64,000 nt of DNA from CANMUM01 sp965263365 (GCA_965263365.1 OZ253672.1:1302001-1366000); one strand, 5' to 3'. Counted from the stretch's first letter, positions 19,263 through 28,544 are shown. Notes: a model not told the origin generated them from the letters alone. Made by a program: numbers and translations.

Positions 19263-20270
19263 TTAAATTAATTTACCCATCGCAACAGCCGTATCACTCA
19301 TGCGGTTCGAGAAACCCCACTCATTATCATACCAACTCATCACACGGACAAGATTGCCTTCCATAACTTTGGTTTGATCCATATGGAAAATAGACGAATG
19401 CGCATCATGGTTAAAATCAATGGAAACATTCGGGCGTTCCGTGTATCCGAGCACGCCTTTTAATTCACCGTCAGCTGCTGCTTTGATCGCGGCATTGATC
19501 TCTTCAACACTTGTATTGCGATTTGGGATAAACTTGAGATCAACAACCGATACATTTGGTGTGGGGACACGAACTGCAACACCATCAAGCTTGCCGTTCA
19601 ATTCAGGCAAAACCAAGCCAACCGCTTTCGCAGCGCCTGTTGAAGTTGGGATCATAGACATGGCGGCTGCACGAGCACGATAAAGATCTGAGTGCATTGT
19701 ATCAAGTGTAGGCTGATCGCCGGTATAAGAATGAATAGTGGTCATGAACCCTTTTTCGATACCGACAAGATCATTAAGGACTTTGGCAACAGGTGAAAGA
19801 CAGTTGGTCGTACAAGATGCATTTGAGACAACCAAATCATCTTTTGTAAGGACGTCGTGATTGACGCCATAAACGACCGTCTTATCAGCGCCAGATGCAG
19901 GTGCAGAAACCAAAACGCGCTTAGCGCCCGCTTCCAAGTGCATTGAGGCTTTTTCCTTTGACGTAAAAATTCCCGTACACTCCATCACGACATCAATATC
20001 GAGATCACCCCAAGGTAAGCTTTTTGGATCGCGCTCAGAAAAACACTTGAAGCTTTCATTGCCCACTTTAATCACGTCACCTTCAACAACCACTTCTGTT
20101 GGGAAACGACCGTGAACACTATCAAAACGCAACAAATGCGCATTAGTTTCAACTGGCCCAAGATCATTGATTGCGACGATATCAATATCTTTACGGCCAC
20201 TCTCATAAATCGCACGCGCCACATTACGACCAATTCGACCAAAACCATTAATTGCGATTTTAACTGGCAT
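19263..20270 (-). CDS. gap: Glyceraldehyde-3-phosphate dehydrogenase, type I
   Basis: NAD-dependent glycolytic/gluconeogenic enzyme. 335 residues. The Rossmann motif INGFGRIGRNVARA begins at residue 6, the catalytic cysteine lies in SNASCTTNCLSP near 153, and the STGAAKAVGLVLPEL and WYDNEWGFSNRM blocks are typical. GGAGTG precedes ATG 20270. It is divergent from a DeoR-type regulator, and between them lies the minus-strand sRNA or leader candidate. Confidence 0.97.
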   Translation of the reverse strand: MPVKIAINGFGRIGRNVARAIYESGRKDIDIVAINDLGPVETNAHLLRFDSVHGRFPTEVVVEGDVIKVGNESFKCFSERDPKSLPWGDLDIDVVMECTGIFTSKEKASMHLEAGAKRVLVSAPASGADKTVVYGVNHDVLTKDDLVVSNASCTTNCLSPVAKVLNDLVGIEKGFMTTIHSYTGDQPTLDTMHSDLYRARAAAMSMIPTSTGAAKAVGLVLPELNGKLDGVAVRVPTPNVSVVDLKFIPNRNTSVEEINAAIKAAADGELKGVLGYTERPNVSIDFNHDAHSSIFHMDQTKVMEGNLVRVMSWYDNEWGFSNRMSDTAVAMGKLI

Positions 20271-20675
20271 TTTCCACTCCTAATTTAATATGTAATTAAG
20301 GCTTAATCGCATTAATCAGCAACAAAGATCAAGACTGAACCGCACCCAATTCCGAAACTCTCGCGAAAAATGGAGGGCCAGAAAGTAAAAAATCGAAAAG
20401 CCGGCTTGGGAATCGGCTTTTCGACTTTAACTCTTGCATACTCCTAGGCCCATTAGGATGTATACGCCTCCGAGGAGATGTTCGAAATATGTCGCTATTT
20501 TTTCATTTCGTCAACAAAATTCATAAAAAATTTATAAATTTTCATCGATAAAACATAAATAGTTACATAAGCTACTGTTTTAATTAATAAAAAAAATGAT
20601 TGCTCTTAACTAAAAAAGAAAATAAACGAAAAATAGCGCATCGTATCAACGCAAATATCGAAGAAGGCGAATCAT
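20271..20675. other. Divergent intergenic region gap / DeoR-type regulator
   Basis: Holds the sRNA unit at 20387-20514. The 115 bases between its terminator and gap contain only a weak promoter-like TTGATC. The AT-rich 160 bases before the regulator (20515-20675) show no clear element beyond GAAGG before its ATG. Confidence 0.6.
20387..20480 (-). ncRNA. Candidate small RNA or attenuated leader upstream of gap
   Basis: A complete transcription unit is visible on the minus strand. TTGACG (20514-20509), a 17-base spacer and CATATT (20491-20486) form the promoter, giving a start near 20479. The RNA can fold a short CTCC/GGAG stem, then an interrupted stem of GCGTATACATCCTA with TAGGAGTATGC around an ATGGGCC loop. 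It ends in a perfect 11-bp hairpin TCGAAAAGCCG/CGGCTTTTCGA (20393-20403, 20414-20424) followed by six Ts. No open reading frame fits. It is either a trans-acting sRNA of about 93 nt or a premature-termination leader for gap, 120 bases downstream. I cannot assign it to a known family. Confidence 0.7.
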
Positions 20676-21437
20676 ATGGCACTCAATTTTCGACACGAAG
20701 AAATTTTAAAACTCGCCCGCAATAGTGGTCGGGTGACGGTTGAAGGGCTTGCTGAAACTCTGAATGTGACTCCTCAAACAGTGCGGCGCGACCTTGGCGA
20801 ACTCTGTGAAAAAGGTCATCTTTCACGTGTACACGGCGGTGCGATTCTGCCACTTGGTATATATAACCTCGGCTATGAAGAACGGCGCGCGCTTAGCTTC
20901 CTAGAAAAACAACGAATTGCCCAAGCTCTCGCCGCCCATATACCCGACGGCGCATCCGTATTTTTAAATATCGGCACAACCACAGAAGAAGTCGCCCGCG
21001 CCCTCCTTGGACACCGAAATTTACTTGTGCTTACAAATAACTTAAATGTTGCAAATATACTCTCGGCCAATCCCAACTCAGAAGTTCTGATCGCTGGCGG
21101 GATTTTGCGCCGCAACGATGGCGGTATTGTGGGGGACGTAGCGGTTGACTTCGTAAATCAATTTCACGTCGATTTTGCAGCGATCTCTTGCGCGGCAATC
21201 AGTCCTGACGGAATTATGCTCGATTATGATTACCGGGAAGTGCGCGTATCAAAAGCCATTCTTAAAAATGCACGCCGTAAAATTCTCATGGCCGATCATG
21301 CGAAATTTTCTCGACATGCGCCGGTCAGAATTGAATCCATGGCAGAGCTTGATCGTTTTATAACCGACCGACCTCCTCACCGTGAAATTGTAAAGCTTTG
21401 CAAAGATTCAGAAGTGATCTTGGAAATCACCGAATGA
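20676..21437 (+). CDS. DeoR/GlpR-family transcriptional regulator
   Basis: 253 residues: an N-terminal DeoR winged helix-turn-helix (LNVTPQTVRRDLGELCEKGHLSRVHGGA, given in part: VTPQTVRRDL at about 29-38) and a C-terminal DeoRC sugar-phosphate sensor domain with NIGTTTEEVARAL near 97 and LMADHAKFSRHAPVRI near 207. GlpR-like members respond to glycerol-3-phosphate or related phosphosugars. There is no glp operon nearby, so the ligand is unknown; divergent gap is a possible target. It ends only 4 bases from the convergent glutamine-synthetase-like gene. Confidence 0.9.
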   Translation: MALNFRHEEILKLARNSGRVTVEGLAETLNVTPQTVRRDLGELCEKGHLSRVHGGAILPLGIYNLGYEERRALSFLEKQRIAQALAAHIPDGASVFLNIGTTTEEVARALLGHRNLLVLTNNLNVANILSANPNSEVLIAGGILRRNDGGIVGDVAVDFVNQFHVDFAAISCAAISPDGIMLDYDYREVRVSKAILKNARRKILMADHAKFSRHAPVRIESMAELDRFITDRPPHREIVKLCKDSEVILEITE

Positions 21438-21441
21438 TTTT

Positions 21442-22797
21442 TTAAACCGTCGTTAAATAGGCATCAATTTCCGCATTTGTAATGTGACCTAATACATCTG
21501 TATATTCTTGACGTTTTGCCAAAGCAAAAACATCCACAAACATTTTAGGAAAATTTCTTTTAAAAAAATCGCTATTTTCAAAATCCCTTATCGCATCAAT
21601 CCAGTGATCCGATATCTGATCCAAATCTTGAATATAGGCGTTGCCTTGTGTTGGCGCCTGAGGAGAAAGTCTACCTTCAATGCCATCAAGTGCGCCGTGT
21701 AAAATACTGGCAAGAACAAGATAAGGGTTCGCGTCTGCGCCGGAAATTCGGTGCTCAATTCGCCTTGCGGAACTTGCTCCTCCCGGAATTCTAAGTGCAA
21801 CCGTACGGTTCTCATATCCCCAAGAGATTTTATTGGGGGCGTGAGAATTGATCGCAAAACGGCGGTAGGAATTCATGTGAGGCGCCCAAATTAATGTCGA
21901 CGCGCGCATTGTTTCGAGAAGACCTGCAACCGCACTTCGCAAAACATCACTGCCTTCAGGCCCGCCATTATCAAATACATTTTGCCCATTATGATCCAAT
22001 AGAGAAAAATGAACATGCATGCCTGAACCCGCTTGCTCGATAAAGGGCTTCGCCATAAAGCTCACTTGCTTTTGATTTTGTTTCGCAACCTGCTTAAAAA
22101 TCGTCTTAAAAAGAACCGCATCATCTGCCGCCTTCAGCGGTTCATCATGCATGAGATTGACTTCAAATTGTCCAACACCTGCCTCTGAAATTGCGGTATC
22201 GACTAGAACAGAAGAATTGCGGCAAATTGAGTAAACTTCGTCAAAAAAGGCCGAGAAATGAGAAAGTTCATCGACATCCAAAATTGCATCTTTTTGATTG
22301 CGAGAATCGGTAACAGGTGAAGACGCTGCTTGGAGCGGATTCTTTTTATTCTCAAGGAGATAAAATTCAAGCTCCAGCGCCATAACTGCGCGAAACCCCA
22401 TGCGCTCGGCGCGCTCGACCGCGTTTTGTAAAATTGCGCGCACATCAACGGGCGAAAATTTATCATCATCTAAGCGCATAGTTGTTGGCATAAGTACGGA
22501 AGCATTTCCATTTTTACCAGGCAAAAAAACCAAACGTCCAGTTGGTAAACAGGCTCCATCTTTGTCCCCGCTCTCAAACACCAAAGGACTATTTTCGACA
22601 TCGCGCCCCCAAATATCGAGTCCAAGCCCCGATATTGGCATCCGAACGCCGCCTGAAATGATCTTTTCAAGTTGAGCCGCAGGAACGCGCTTTCCTCGCC
22701 AAATCCCATTAATGTCAACCGCCGAAACTTGAATATCCATCACTTCAGGATGTTCAGAAAACCACTTTTTGATCACATCTACATTCATTTGACCCAT
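21442..22797 (-). CDS. Glutamine-synthetase-family ligase (GlnT/PuuA-like)
   Basis: 451 residues of the GlnA superfamily, type that ligates glutamate or its analogues to amines rather than housekeeping GlnA. The N-terminal DINGIWRGKRVPA segment is typical of the PuuA/GlnT branch. Metal- and substrate-site motifs are seen in MALELEFYLL (around 140), GSGMHVHFSL (around 260) and RIPGGASSARRIEHR (around 345). It is the third gene of an apparent minus-strand operon after a desaturase-type protein and a PhnD-like protein, 23 bases downstream of the latter. The substrate cannot be read from sequence. Confidence 0.88.
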   Translation of the reverse strand: MGQMNVDVIKKWFSEHPEVMDIQVSAVDINGIWRGKRVPAAQLEKIISGGVRMPISGLGLDIWGRDVENSPLVFESGDKDGACLPTGRLVFLPGKNGNASVLMPTTMRLDDDKFSPVDVRAILQNAVERAERMGFRAVMALELEFYLLENKKNPLQAASSPVTDSRNQKDAILDVDELSHFSAFFDEVYSICRNSSVLVDTAISEAGVGQFEVNLMHDEPLKAADDAVLFKTIFKQVAKQNQKQVSFMAKPFIEQAGSGMHVHFSLLDHNGQNVFDNGGPEGSDVLRSAVAGLLETMRASTLIWAPHMNSYRRFAINSHAPNKISWGYENRTVALRIPGGASSARRIEHRISGADANPYLVLASILHGALDGIEGRLSPQAPTQGNAYIQDLDQISDHWIDAIRDFENSDFFKRNFPKMFVDVFALAKRQEYTDVLGHITNAEIDAYLTTV

Positions 22798-22820
22798 TCA
22801 TAGCCTTAAGCAAAAAAGTG

Positions 22821-23552
22821 TCAAGCTGGCTGATAGTTTTTAACTTTCAAATAGTCTTGAGCGCTAAAGTCGACGCGACGCTTTATATATATCGAATTGA
22901 ACTGATCTGAAATTTGATTGAGCGCTTGATCAATCGCGATTTTGAGAGGCTGGGTCCACTTATATTGAGAAGTGACAAGTGGCAACCCCGGTGTCGGAGG
23001 CGTCTTACCGACAATTTCTAACCGATTAAATTTTGAACGTCTTTGAGAAATAAAATGATAACTCACATTATCAACCCCGCACATATCGGCAGATCCTTCT
23101 AAGACTAAGTCCATCGAACGCTCGTGAGAGCCCGAAATCACGATTTCAGGCTCAATACCGCGTTGACTTAGCCAAAGCATAGGCGCGTGATATCCCGATT
23201 GCGACCCCCTATCATTCACAGCAATTTTCACGCTTTGCGCTTTTAAAAACCCCAGCATCAGCGACTGATAGCAACCTGAAAGCTCTATAAGGCCAAAATC
23301 TAATGCGCCAAGAATATATAAATGATCCGAGAATAAATTACGAAACGGCGCCCCACATGACATTGATAAAAACACCTCTCTATTCCAATTCATGGCCGTT
23401 TCATTGCGCGCGAGCGTTAATGGAATTTGCGCGGTATGAGAACCCGCAAGGTCAATACTCAGATTTCGAAAATTTGAGACGATGGCATGATAAAAAAAAT
23501 CCCAATCTCGCCTCAAATGGGCAAAATCATACATCGGTAAAGATGCGATCAA
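22821..23552 (-). CDS. PhnD-like substrate-binding-fold protein without signal peptide
   Basis: 243 residues resembling the phosphate/phosphonate (PhnD/SsuA) periplasmic binding fold. MIASLPMYD at the N-terminus is the opening of the first beta-strand, and the VNDRGSQSGYHAPM segment near 130 and the SADMCGVDNVSYHF segment near 180 match the ligand-cleft loops of this group. There is no hydrophobic signal or lipobox, so it appears cytoplasmic, and no ABC permease or ATPase lies nearby. It overlaps the desaturase gene by four bases (ATGA). A sensor or soluble carrier serving the neighbouring enzymes is inference. Confidence 0.8.
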   Translation of the reverse strand: MIASLPMYDFAHLRRDWDFFYHAIVSNFRNLSIDLAGSHTAQIPLTLARNETAMNWNREVFLSMSCGAPFRNLFSDHLYILGALDFGLIELSGCYQSLMLGFLKAQSVKIAVNDRGSQSGYHAPMLWLSQRGIEPEIVISGSHERSMDLVLEGSADMCGVDNVSYHFISQRRSKFNRLEIVGKTPPTPGLPLVTSQYKWTQPLKIAIDQALNQISDQFNSIYIKRRVDFSAQDYLKVKNYQPA

Positions 23553-24457
23553 TTTTCACGCTCCCGCTTCGGCTTTTGATAAATTGGGTGTGCCACATCA
23601 TCTTTGCGCTTCAGGGCGTATCTTGTAAACACCTCAAAATAATTCCGATAATAATAATTGCAATTCCGCTTTAAATAACTCTTCTCGTTTGCTTCGTATT
23701 TTTGAGGCAACTCGTACCAAGGCAAATCGGGGTGAGCATGATGAACGCTATGATAATTATTATTTAAAAATAGTAACGTAAAAAAACCTCGATCTTGAAT
23801 GATAACCGTTCGGCCCAACATGCGCTCATGAGCTTGATGCTCAATGAAAGTTCTGATCTTGAGCAAAGACATCCCCAAGTAACACGCTAAGAGATAGGTC
23901 AAAATCGGAACGTCAAATCCAACTAAAATGCCAACCAGCAAGCAAAGCCCGAAAGCATGCGATAGCCAAGCTTTCACAATTGAAGCATCGCCATTAAGGC
24001 AAGCCTTTAAATCTGAGCGATAAAACCCATACAAGCTAATCCCCGGGCCAAATATCATTCGACCCAATAAGGTATTATTTATGGATAATATTCCTTTTTT
24101 AAAGCGCCCATATTTTTCCCAAACTTCTGGATCAAGATAGTTGGTTTCTGGATCATCATAGGGATCTGTGAGTTTTGAGTCCTTGTGATGCATGAGATGC
24201 GTATCTCTAAAACGCTCATAAGGTATAAAAACACCAATCGGTATAAAAACCAAAAGATCATTTATTTTTTGCGATTTAAAGGGATGCCCATGCATCATTT
24301 CATGCTGCAAAGAGGAATGAAATGCGATCAAAATAGCCAGTGCAAAAATTGTGATAACGCCATTCATCCAAAACGCGTTATATGTAAAAAATAGCCAAAA
24401 TCCGTGGCACAGGCACACCAAGAAAAGCGTCAGCTTTTCGCGATTACTTCTGAACAT
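23549..24457 (-). CDS. Membrane fatty-acid-desaturase-family di-iron enzyme
   Basis: 302 residues with the three histidine clusters of membrane desaturases/hydroxylases: HSSLQHEMMHG (around 48-57), HLMHH (around 87) and NNYHSVHHAHP (around 232), plus four to five hydrophobic helices. These motifs bind a di-iron centre for oxygen-dependent C-H oxidation. GGAGA precedes ATG 24457. As first gene of a coupled set with a PhnD-like protein and a glutamine-synthetase-like ligase, it may act on something other than a membrane lipid; rhizobitoxine-pathway desaturases belong to the same superfamily. The substrate is unknown. Confidence 0.88.
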   Translation of the reverse strand: MFRSNREKLTLFLVCLCHGFWLFFTYNAFWMNGVITIFALAILIAFHSSLQHEMMHGHPFKSQKINDLLVFIPIGVFIPYERFRDTHLMHHKDSKLTDPYDDPETNYLDPEVWEKYGRFKKGILSINNTLLGRMIFGPGISLYGFYRSDLKACLNGDASIVKAWLSHAFGLCLLVGILVGFDVPILTYLLACYLGMSLLKIRTFIEHQAHERMLGRTVIIQDRGFFTLLFLNNNYHSVHHAHPDLPWYELPQKYEANEKSYLKRNCNYYYRNYFEVFTRYALKRKDDVAHPIYQKPKREREN

Positions 24458-24582
24458 AAAATTTCTCCGGGTCAGGGGTATTTTTAATTATTCTTAATTT
24501 CCCTTCGGGGTGCTTAGCATAATTCTAGCCTTTTGTGAAGTTTACGCTTTCTTTAAATTCAATAGCGCTTTAACGAGGCTGT

Positions 24583-25335
24583 ATGAGCGAATTTATAAAT
24601 GGCTTAGAAATGTTACTCATTGGCGTTGCCTTTGTTTCCGGATTTGTGGACGCGATTGCAGGAGGTGGGGGACTAATCGTTGTGCCCTTTCTCCTGTTAA
24701 CGGGCATGAACCCTTTAGAAGTTCTTGGAACTTCCAAGCTTCAAGCCCTTTTCGGGTCGGGATCCGCAACGTTAAAATACGCCCAACAAGGCTTAGTTAA
24801 TCTCAACACACAATGGAAATCCGCGCTTATTTGCGGCTTAGCCTCTCTTTTGGGCGCAATGCTCGTCAGCTTATTGCCGACCGAGATCCTTGAACGCGCG
24901 CTCCCTATCATCCTAATTGTAGTCGCGATTTATTTTAGTTTATCAAAAAAATTGACCGACGAAGATCGCAACCCTCGCATACCCCCGTGGAAATATGCTC
25001 TTTTTATCGCTCCTCTCATTGCTTTTTACGATGGTATTTTTGGCCCGGGTGCCGGTACTTTTTATATGCTGGGGTTCGTCTTGCTCTCTGGGTATGGGCT
25101 AATCCGCGCAACTGCACACACAAAACTTTTAAATTTTGCTTCAAATATTGGGGCATTTGTGTTTTTTGCAGCGATCGGTGCTGTCAGTTGGAAAATCGGA
25201 TTATTCATGGGAGGCGGTCAGTTTCTTGGGGCGCGCCTGGGCGCAAAGTTTGCCATCAAGGGCGGTGCAAAAGTCATTAAGCCACTTATCGTCATAACCA
25301 CAATTGCGCTCGCACTGAAGCTCCTTACCTCGTAA
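24583..25335 (+). CDS. TauE/SafE-family sulfite/anion exporter
   Basis: 250 residues and about eight hydrophobic segments. The family repeat motif appears twice: AFVSGFVDAIAGGGGLIVVPF near the N-terminus (residues 17-37) and FYDGIFGPGAGTFYMLGFV near 148. Members move organosulfur compounds, sulfite or other anions across the inner membrane. It is a single gene, divergent from the desaturase and convergent with truA, with 25 bases and no obvious terminator between. The transported ion is not predictable. Confidence 0.9.
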   Translation: MSEFINGLEMLLIGVAFVSGFVDAIAGGGGLIVVPFLLLTGMNPLEVLGTSKLQALFGSGSATLKYAQQGLVNLNTQWKSALICGLASLLGAMLVSLLPTEILERALPIILIVVAIYFSLSKKLTDEDRNPRIPPWKYALFIAPLIAFYDGIFGPGAGTFYMLGFVLLSGYGLIRATAHTKLLNFASNIGAFVFFAAIGAVSWKIGLFMGGGQFLGARLGAKFAIKGGAKVIKPLIVITTIALALKLLTS

Positions 25336-25360
25336 ATTTTGTAAGGCCTAACAACAACCC

Positions 25361-26155
25361 TTAAGCAAAACCATAGTCACGACTACCGCCTGCAAAAATG
25401 TCATCAGGGTATTTAACTTCGGCAAGATACAAGCCTTCAGGCGGCGCAACCGGACCACATTTCGCGCGATCACAAGATTCCAGTGCCTTTTTCACACGTT
25501 CAACCGGCCAAGAGCCCGCACCCACGCGTTCAAGCGTTCCCGCAAAGCTTCGGACTTGATTATGCAAGAAGCTACGCGCCTCAATATGAAAGTGAATTTC
25601 AACACCTTCGTCGGTTTGGATTTTTTCAACACGCACCCAGTCAACTGATTTAAGTGGCGAATCCGACTGGCATTGACTTGAGCGAAATGTTGTAAAATCA
25701 TGTTTTCCAACAAAAATATTTGCAGCGCTTTGCATCAAATCTGCGTCTAATTCATGGCGGACCCACCACTTTGTTCCGCGCCCAAAAGTTTGCGGCGCAC
25801 GCCGTGTCAAAATTTTGTAAATATAGCGCCGTGACAAAGCTGAAAAGCGTGCCGAAAAATCTTCATCAACTTTTGCGGTTGCGAGCACAGCAATCGGCGC
25901 AGGCTTTAAGTGAAAATTCAAAGCCTCGGAAAGCCGAAAACTCTCCCAATCTTTTTCCATATCAAAATGAACAACTTGTCCCATTGCGTGAACACCCGCA
26001 TCGGTACGACCAGCCGTGATAACGCGGCACTGTTTTGCTTGCAGTTTCATGATTGCATCTTCAAGATGACCTTGCACGGAAGGCGCATCCGCTTGGAGTT
26101 GAAACCCTGAAAACGGCGCGCCGTCATAGGCTATTTTGAGTGCATATCGCGGCAT
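25361..26155 (-). CDS. truA: tRNA pseudouridine(38-40) synthase
   Basis: Isomerises uridines 38-40 in the anticodon arm. 264 residues. YDGAPFSGFQLQADAPSVQ (13-31), the catalytic aspartate motif TAGRTDAGVHAMGQVVHFD near 46, and RSFLHNQVRSFAGTL near 200 are classic TruA. It is divergent from the YcjX-like gene, 14 bases apart. Confidence 0.97.
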   Translation of the reverse strand: MPRYALKIAYDGAPFSGFQLQADAPSVQGHLEDAIMKLQAKQCRVITAGRTDAGVHAMGQVVHFDMEKDWESFRLSEALNFHLKPAPIAVLATAKVDEDFSARFSALSRRYIYKILTRRAPQTFGRGTKWWVRHELDADLMQSAANIFVGKHDFTTFRSSQCQSDSPLKSVDWVRVEKIQTDEGVEIHFHIEARSFLHNQVRSFAGTLERVGAGSWPVERVKKALESCDRAKCGPVAPPEGLYLAEVKYPDDIFAGGSRDYGFA

Positions 26156-26169
26156 AAAACCTCATTGAC

Positions 26170-27582
26170 TTGTCAATACACATCCCTATCTATAACTTGT
26201 TATCAAATTTGAAAAGGCAGGAGCTTCTCATTCGTATTGTCAACGATATCACACATTCGCTACAATCCAGCATGTTCCCCAATATACGCCTCGGCATAAC
26301 CGGACTGTCGCGTTCGGGGAAAACTGTGTTTATTACATCATTAGTCGCCAATTTACTTGAGCGCGACCGTATGCTTGGCTTCACGGCGGAGGCAGAGGGC
26401 AGAATATTGGCGTGCCAACTCGACGAACAGCCCGACGCTACAATTGCACGCTTTGAATTTGAAGAGCACTTAAAAAAACTCTTGTCGAGCGAACCTGAAT
26501 GGCCCGAAAGTACACGAACCATATCCACCCTACGCTTGTCTTTTCGCATAAAGCGCAAAGGTTTGAGTTCAATTTTTGGTGATACCTACAATCTTCATCT
26601 CGATATCATTGATTACCCGGGGGAGTGGTTGCTCGACCTCGGCATGATTGACAAAAGCTATGATGAATGGGCGCAATCCGCTATGCGTGCCCTTGATAAT
26701 ATTTCAGTCGGTGGCGAAGAAGCTATGCAGCATAAACTTCAGAATTTCGCCAAAGAAAAACGCCCGAGCGAAACGGAAATTCAAGCGCTTTGCAAAGACT
26801 ATCATCATCTTATGCGCGCGCGTAAATCAAAGGGGCTCAATGACCTTGTGCCTGGGCGTTTTTTACTTCCCGGAGATTTAGAAGGCACACCGGCGATTAC
26901 ATTCGTGCCCGTGACAAAAGAAAGTCACGCGCATAAAACATTTGTCAAACGCTTTGAAGCATATAAACGTAAGGTGATTAGACCATTTTTCAAAAATCAT
27001 TTTGAAAAAATTGACCGTCAAATTGTATTGATTGATGTTCTTGGGGCGCTCGAAAAAGGTGCAAACGCGCTTGAGAGTCTCGAAAAATCAATGTCGAATG
27101 TGCTCAAGGCTTTCAGCCCCGGTACCAATAATATGCTCTCGATCGTTTTGGGCAAAAAAATTGATAAAATTGCTTTCGTTGCGACTAAAGCCGATCTTTT
27201 GCATCATGTTTATCACGACAAAATGGTTGACTTTACGCAAGTCATTTTGAAATCGGCAATTCGTCGCGCTGATTACAACGGTGCGCAAACCGAAGCCAAA
27301 GCCATCGCCAGCGTGCGCTCAAGCGCCGAAGACGCCACTTCACACAAAGGCAAAGAGCTTAAAATCGTACGCGGTACAAGAGCAAGTGATCAAAAAAAAA
27401 TTGGCTTTCATTTTGGCGCCCTCCCCGCTGATCCCGAAGCTTTTCTAATCGCTAAGGAAACCAAAAACTTCGAAGCGCCTGATCTCCTTCCCCCCAAACT
27501 GGATAAAAGAAATCTAAAAGGCATTCCTCATATTCGAATGGACCAACTTGTGGATTTCTTGCTTACAGATAAGATGAGATAA
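26170..27582 (+). CDS. YcjX-like P-loop protein
   Basis: 470 residues of the YcjX/DUF463 family, a GTPase-like P-loop protein of unclear function associated with stress in enterobacteria. GITGLSRSGKTVFITSLV, near residue 44, is the Walker A region, LDIIDYPGEWLLDLGM near 138 resembles a G3/Walker B region, and FVATKADLLH near 335 a TKxD-type G4 box. The annotated TTG start at 26170 is poorly supported and nearly abuts truA. A start further in, before MFPNIRLGITG, is possible. It is followed after two bases by its usual partner, a YcjF-like membrane protein. Confidence 0.88.
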   Translation: MSIHIPIYNLLSNLKRQELLIRIVNDITHSLQSSMFPNIRLGITGLSRSGKTVFITSLVANLLERDRMLGFTAEAEGRILACQLDEQPDATIARFEFEEHLKKLLSSEPEWPESTRTISTLRLSFRIKRKGLSSIFGDTYNLHLDIIDYPGEWLLDLGMIDKSYDEWAQSAMRALDNISVGGEEAMQHKLQNFAKEKRPSETEIQALCKDYHHLMRARKSKGLNDLVPGRFLLPGDLEGTPAITFVPVTKESHAHKTFVKRFEAYKRKVIRPFFKNHFEKIDRQIVLIDVLGALEKGANALESLEKSMSNVLKAFSPGTNNMLSIVLGKKIDKIAFVATKADLLHHVYHDKMVDFTQVILKSAIRRADYNGAQTEAKAIASVRSSAEDATSHKGKELKIVRGTRASDQKKIGFHFGALPADPEAFLIAKETKNFEAPDLLPPKLDKRNLKGIPHIRMDQLVDFLLTDKMR

Positions 27583-27584
27583 GC

Positions 27585-28544
27585 ATGAGTGAAGATCCAG
27601 TCATTATCGATGATGATAAGCCTCTTGAGTTTGACGAAACATTTTCAGATTCATCTGAGAGCACCATGGCGGCAATCACCCGAAGGCGGGCGCGTAAAAC
27701 CAGTTGGCTCAGACGCATTTTTATGGCATCACTTGGCGGCTTAATCGCCATCGCTGTATCGCTGTCATTTTGGAATTTTGTCACAAATCTACTGCAAAGC
27801 AACCCAGTCTTAGGTCTAATTGCGCAGGGTCTCGGGGCTATCATAATTGTCATCATGTGTCTCTATATCTTGCGTGAGATTTTCGCGATTATGAGATTGA
27901 GGCGCAGTGAAAAAAATCGCGTCTTAATCGAAAAGGCGCGCAAAAGTGGCGCACTTAAAGATGCGAAATCCGCAAGTGACCGCATAGCGGCTCTCTACCC
28001 AAAGTCACATTCAGATTGGGAAAAACGGCGAGACGAATTGGTTGACGCTGACGCGATCCTTGATCTTTGCGAACGCGATTTTTTAAGTGAAAAAGACGTA
28101 GCCGCAATCCGCGAAATTCAAACTCGAGCACGGCGCGTTGCGCTCGTCACCGCTTTTATTCCTTTAGCACTTGCCGATGTCATCACCGTTCTCACTTCAA
28201 ATATCGGAATGATCCGTGCGATTGCCGACGTATATGGTGGGCAACCCGGCATCATTGGTGGCTGGCGCCTTTTTGGGCGAATTGCGACACATCTTGTCGC
28301 CACTGGTGCGATTTCGGTAGGAGACGATCTAATCGGAACGGTGATGGGTGGCAGCCTGCTCTCAAAACTATCGAGGCGTTTTGGCGAAGGCATTGTGAAT
28401 TCAGCACTGACCACACGCATTGGGATTGCCGCCATGGAAGTCTGTCGTCCGATGCCCTTTCACGCACTAAAAAGACCCTCCACATCTTCAGTGCTGACCC
28501 ATTCTCTCAGTGGACTTTATACCAACGAAAAATCAGCGCCATAA
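27585..28544 (+). CDS. YcjF-like (DUF697/TIGR01620) membrane protein
   Basis: 319 residues: an acidic N-terminal stretch, two transmembrane helices near residues 46-65 and 78-98 (GLIAQGLGAIIIVIMCLYIL), a soluble middle, and a C-terminal DUF697 region with helices around VALVTAFIPLALADVITVL and AIADVYGGQPGIIGG. The family regularly follows ycjX genes, as here with a two-base gap, and the pair probably works together at the inner membrane. The role is not established. Confidence 0.87.
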   Translation: MSEDPVIIDDDKPLEFDETFSDSSESTMAAITRRRARKTSWLRRIFMASLGGLIAIAVSLSFWNFVTNLLQSNPVLGLIAQGLGAIIIVIMCLYILREIFAIMRLRRSEKNRVLIEKARKSGALKDAKSASDRIAALYPKSHSDWEKRRDELVDADAILDLCERDFLSEKDVAAIREIQTRARRVALVTAFIPLALADVITVLTSNIGMIRAIADVYGGQPGIIGGWRLFGRIATHLVATGAISVGDDLIGTVMGGSLLSKLSRRFGEGIVNSALTTRIGIAAMEVCRPMPFHALKRPSTSSVLTHSLSGLYTNEKSAP

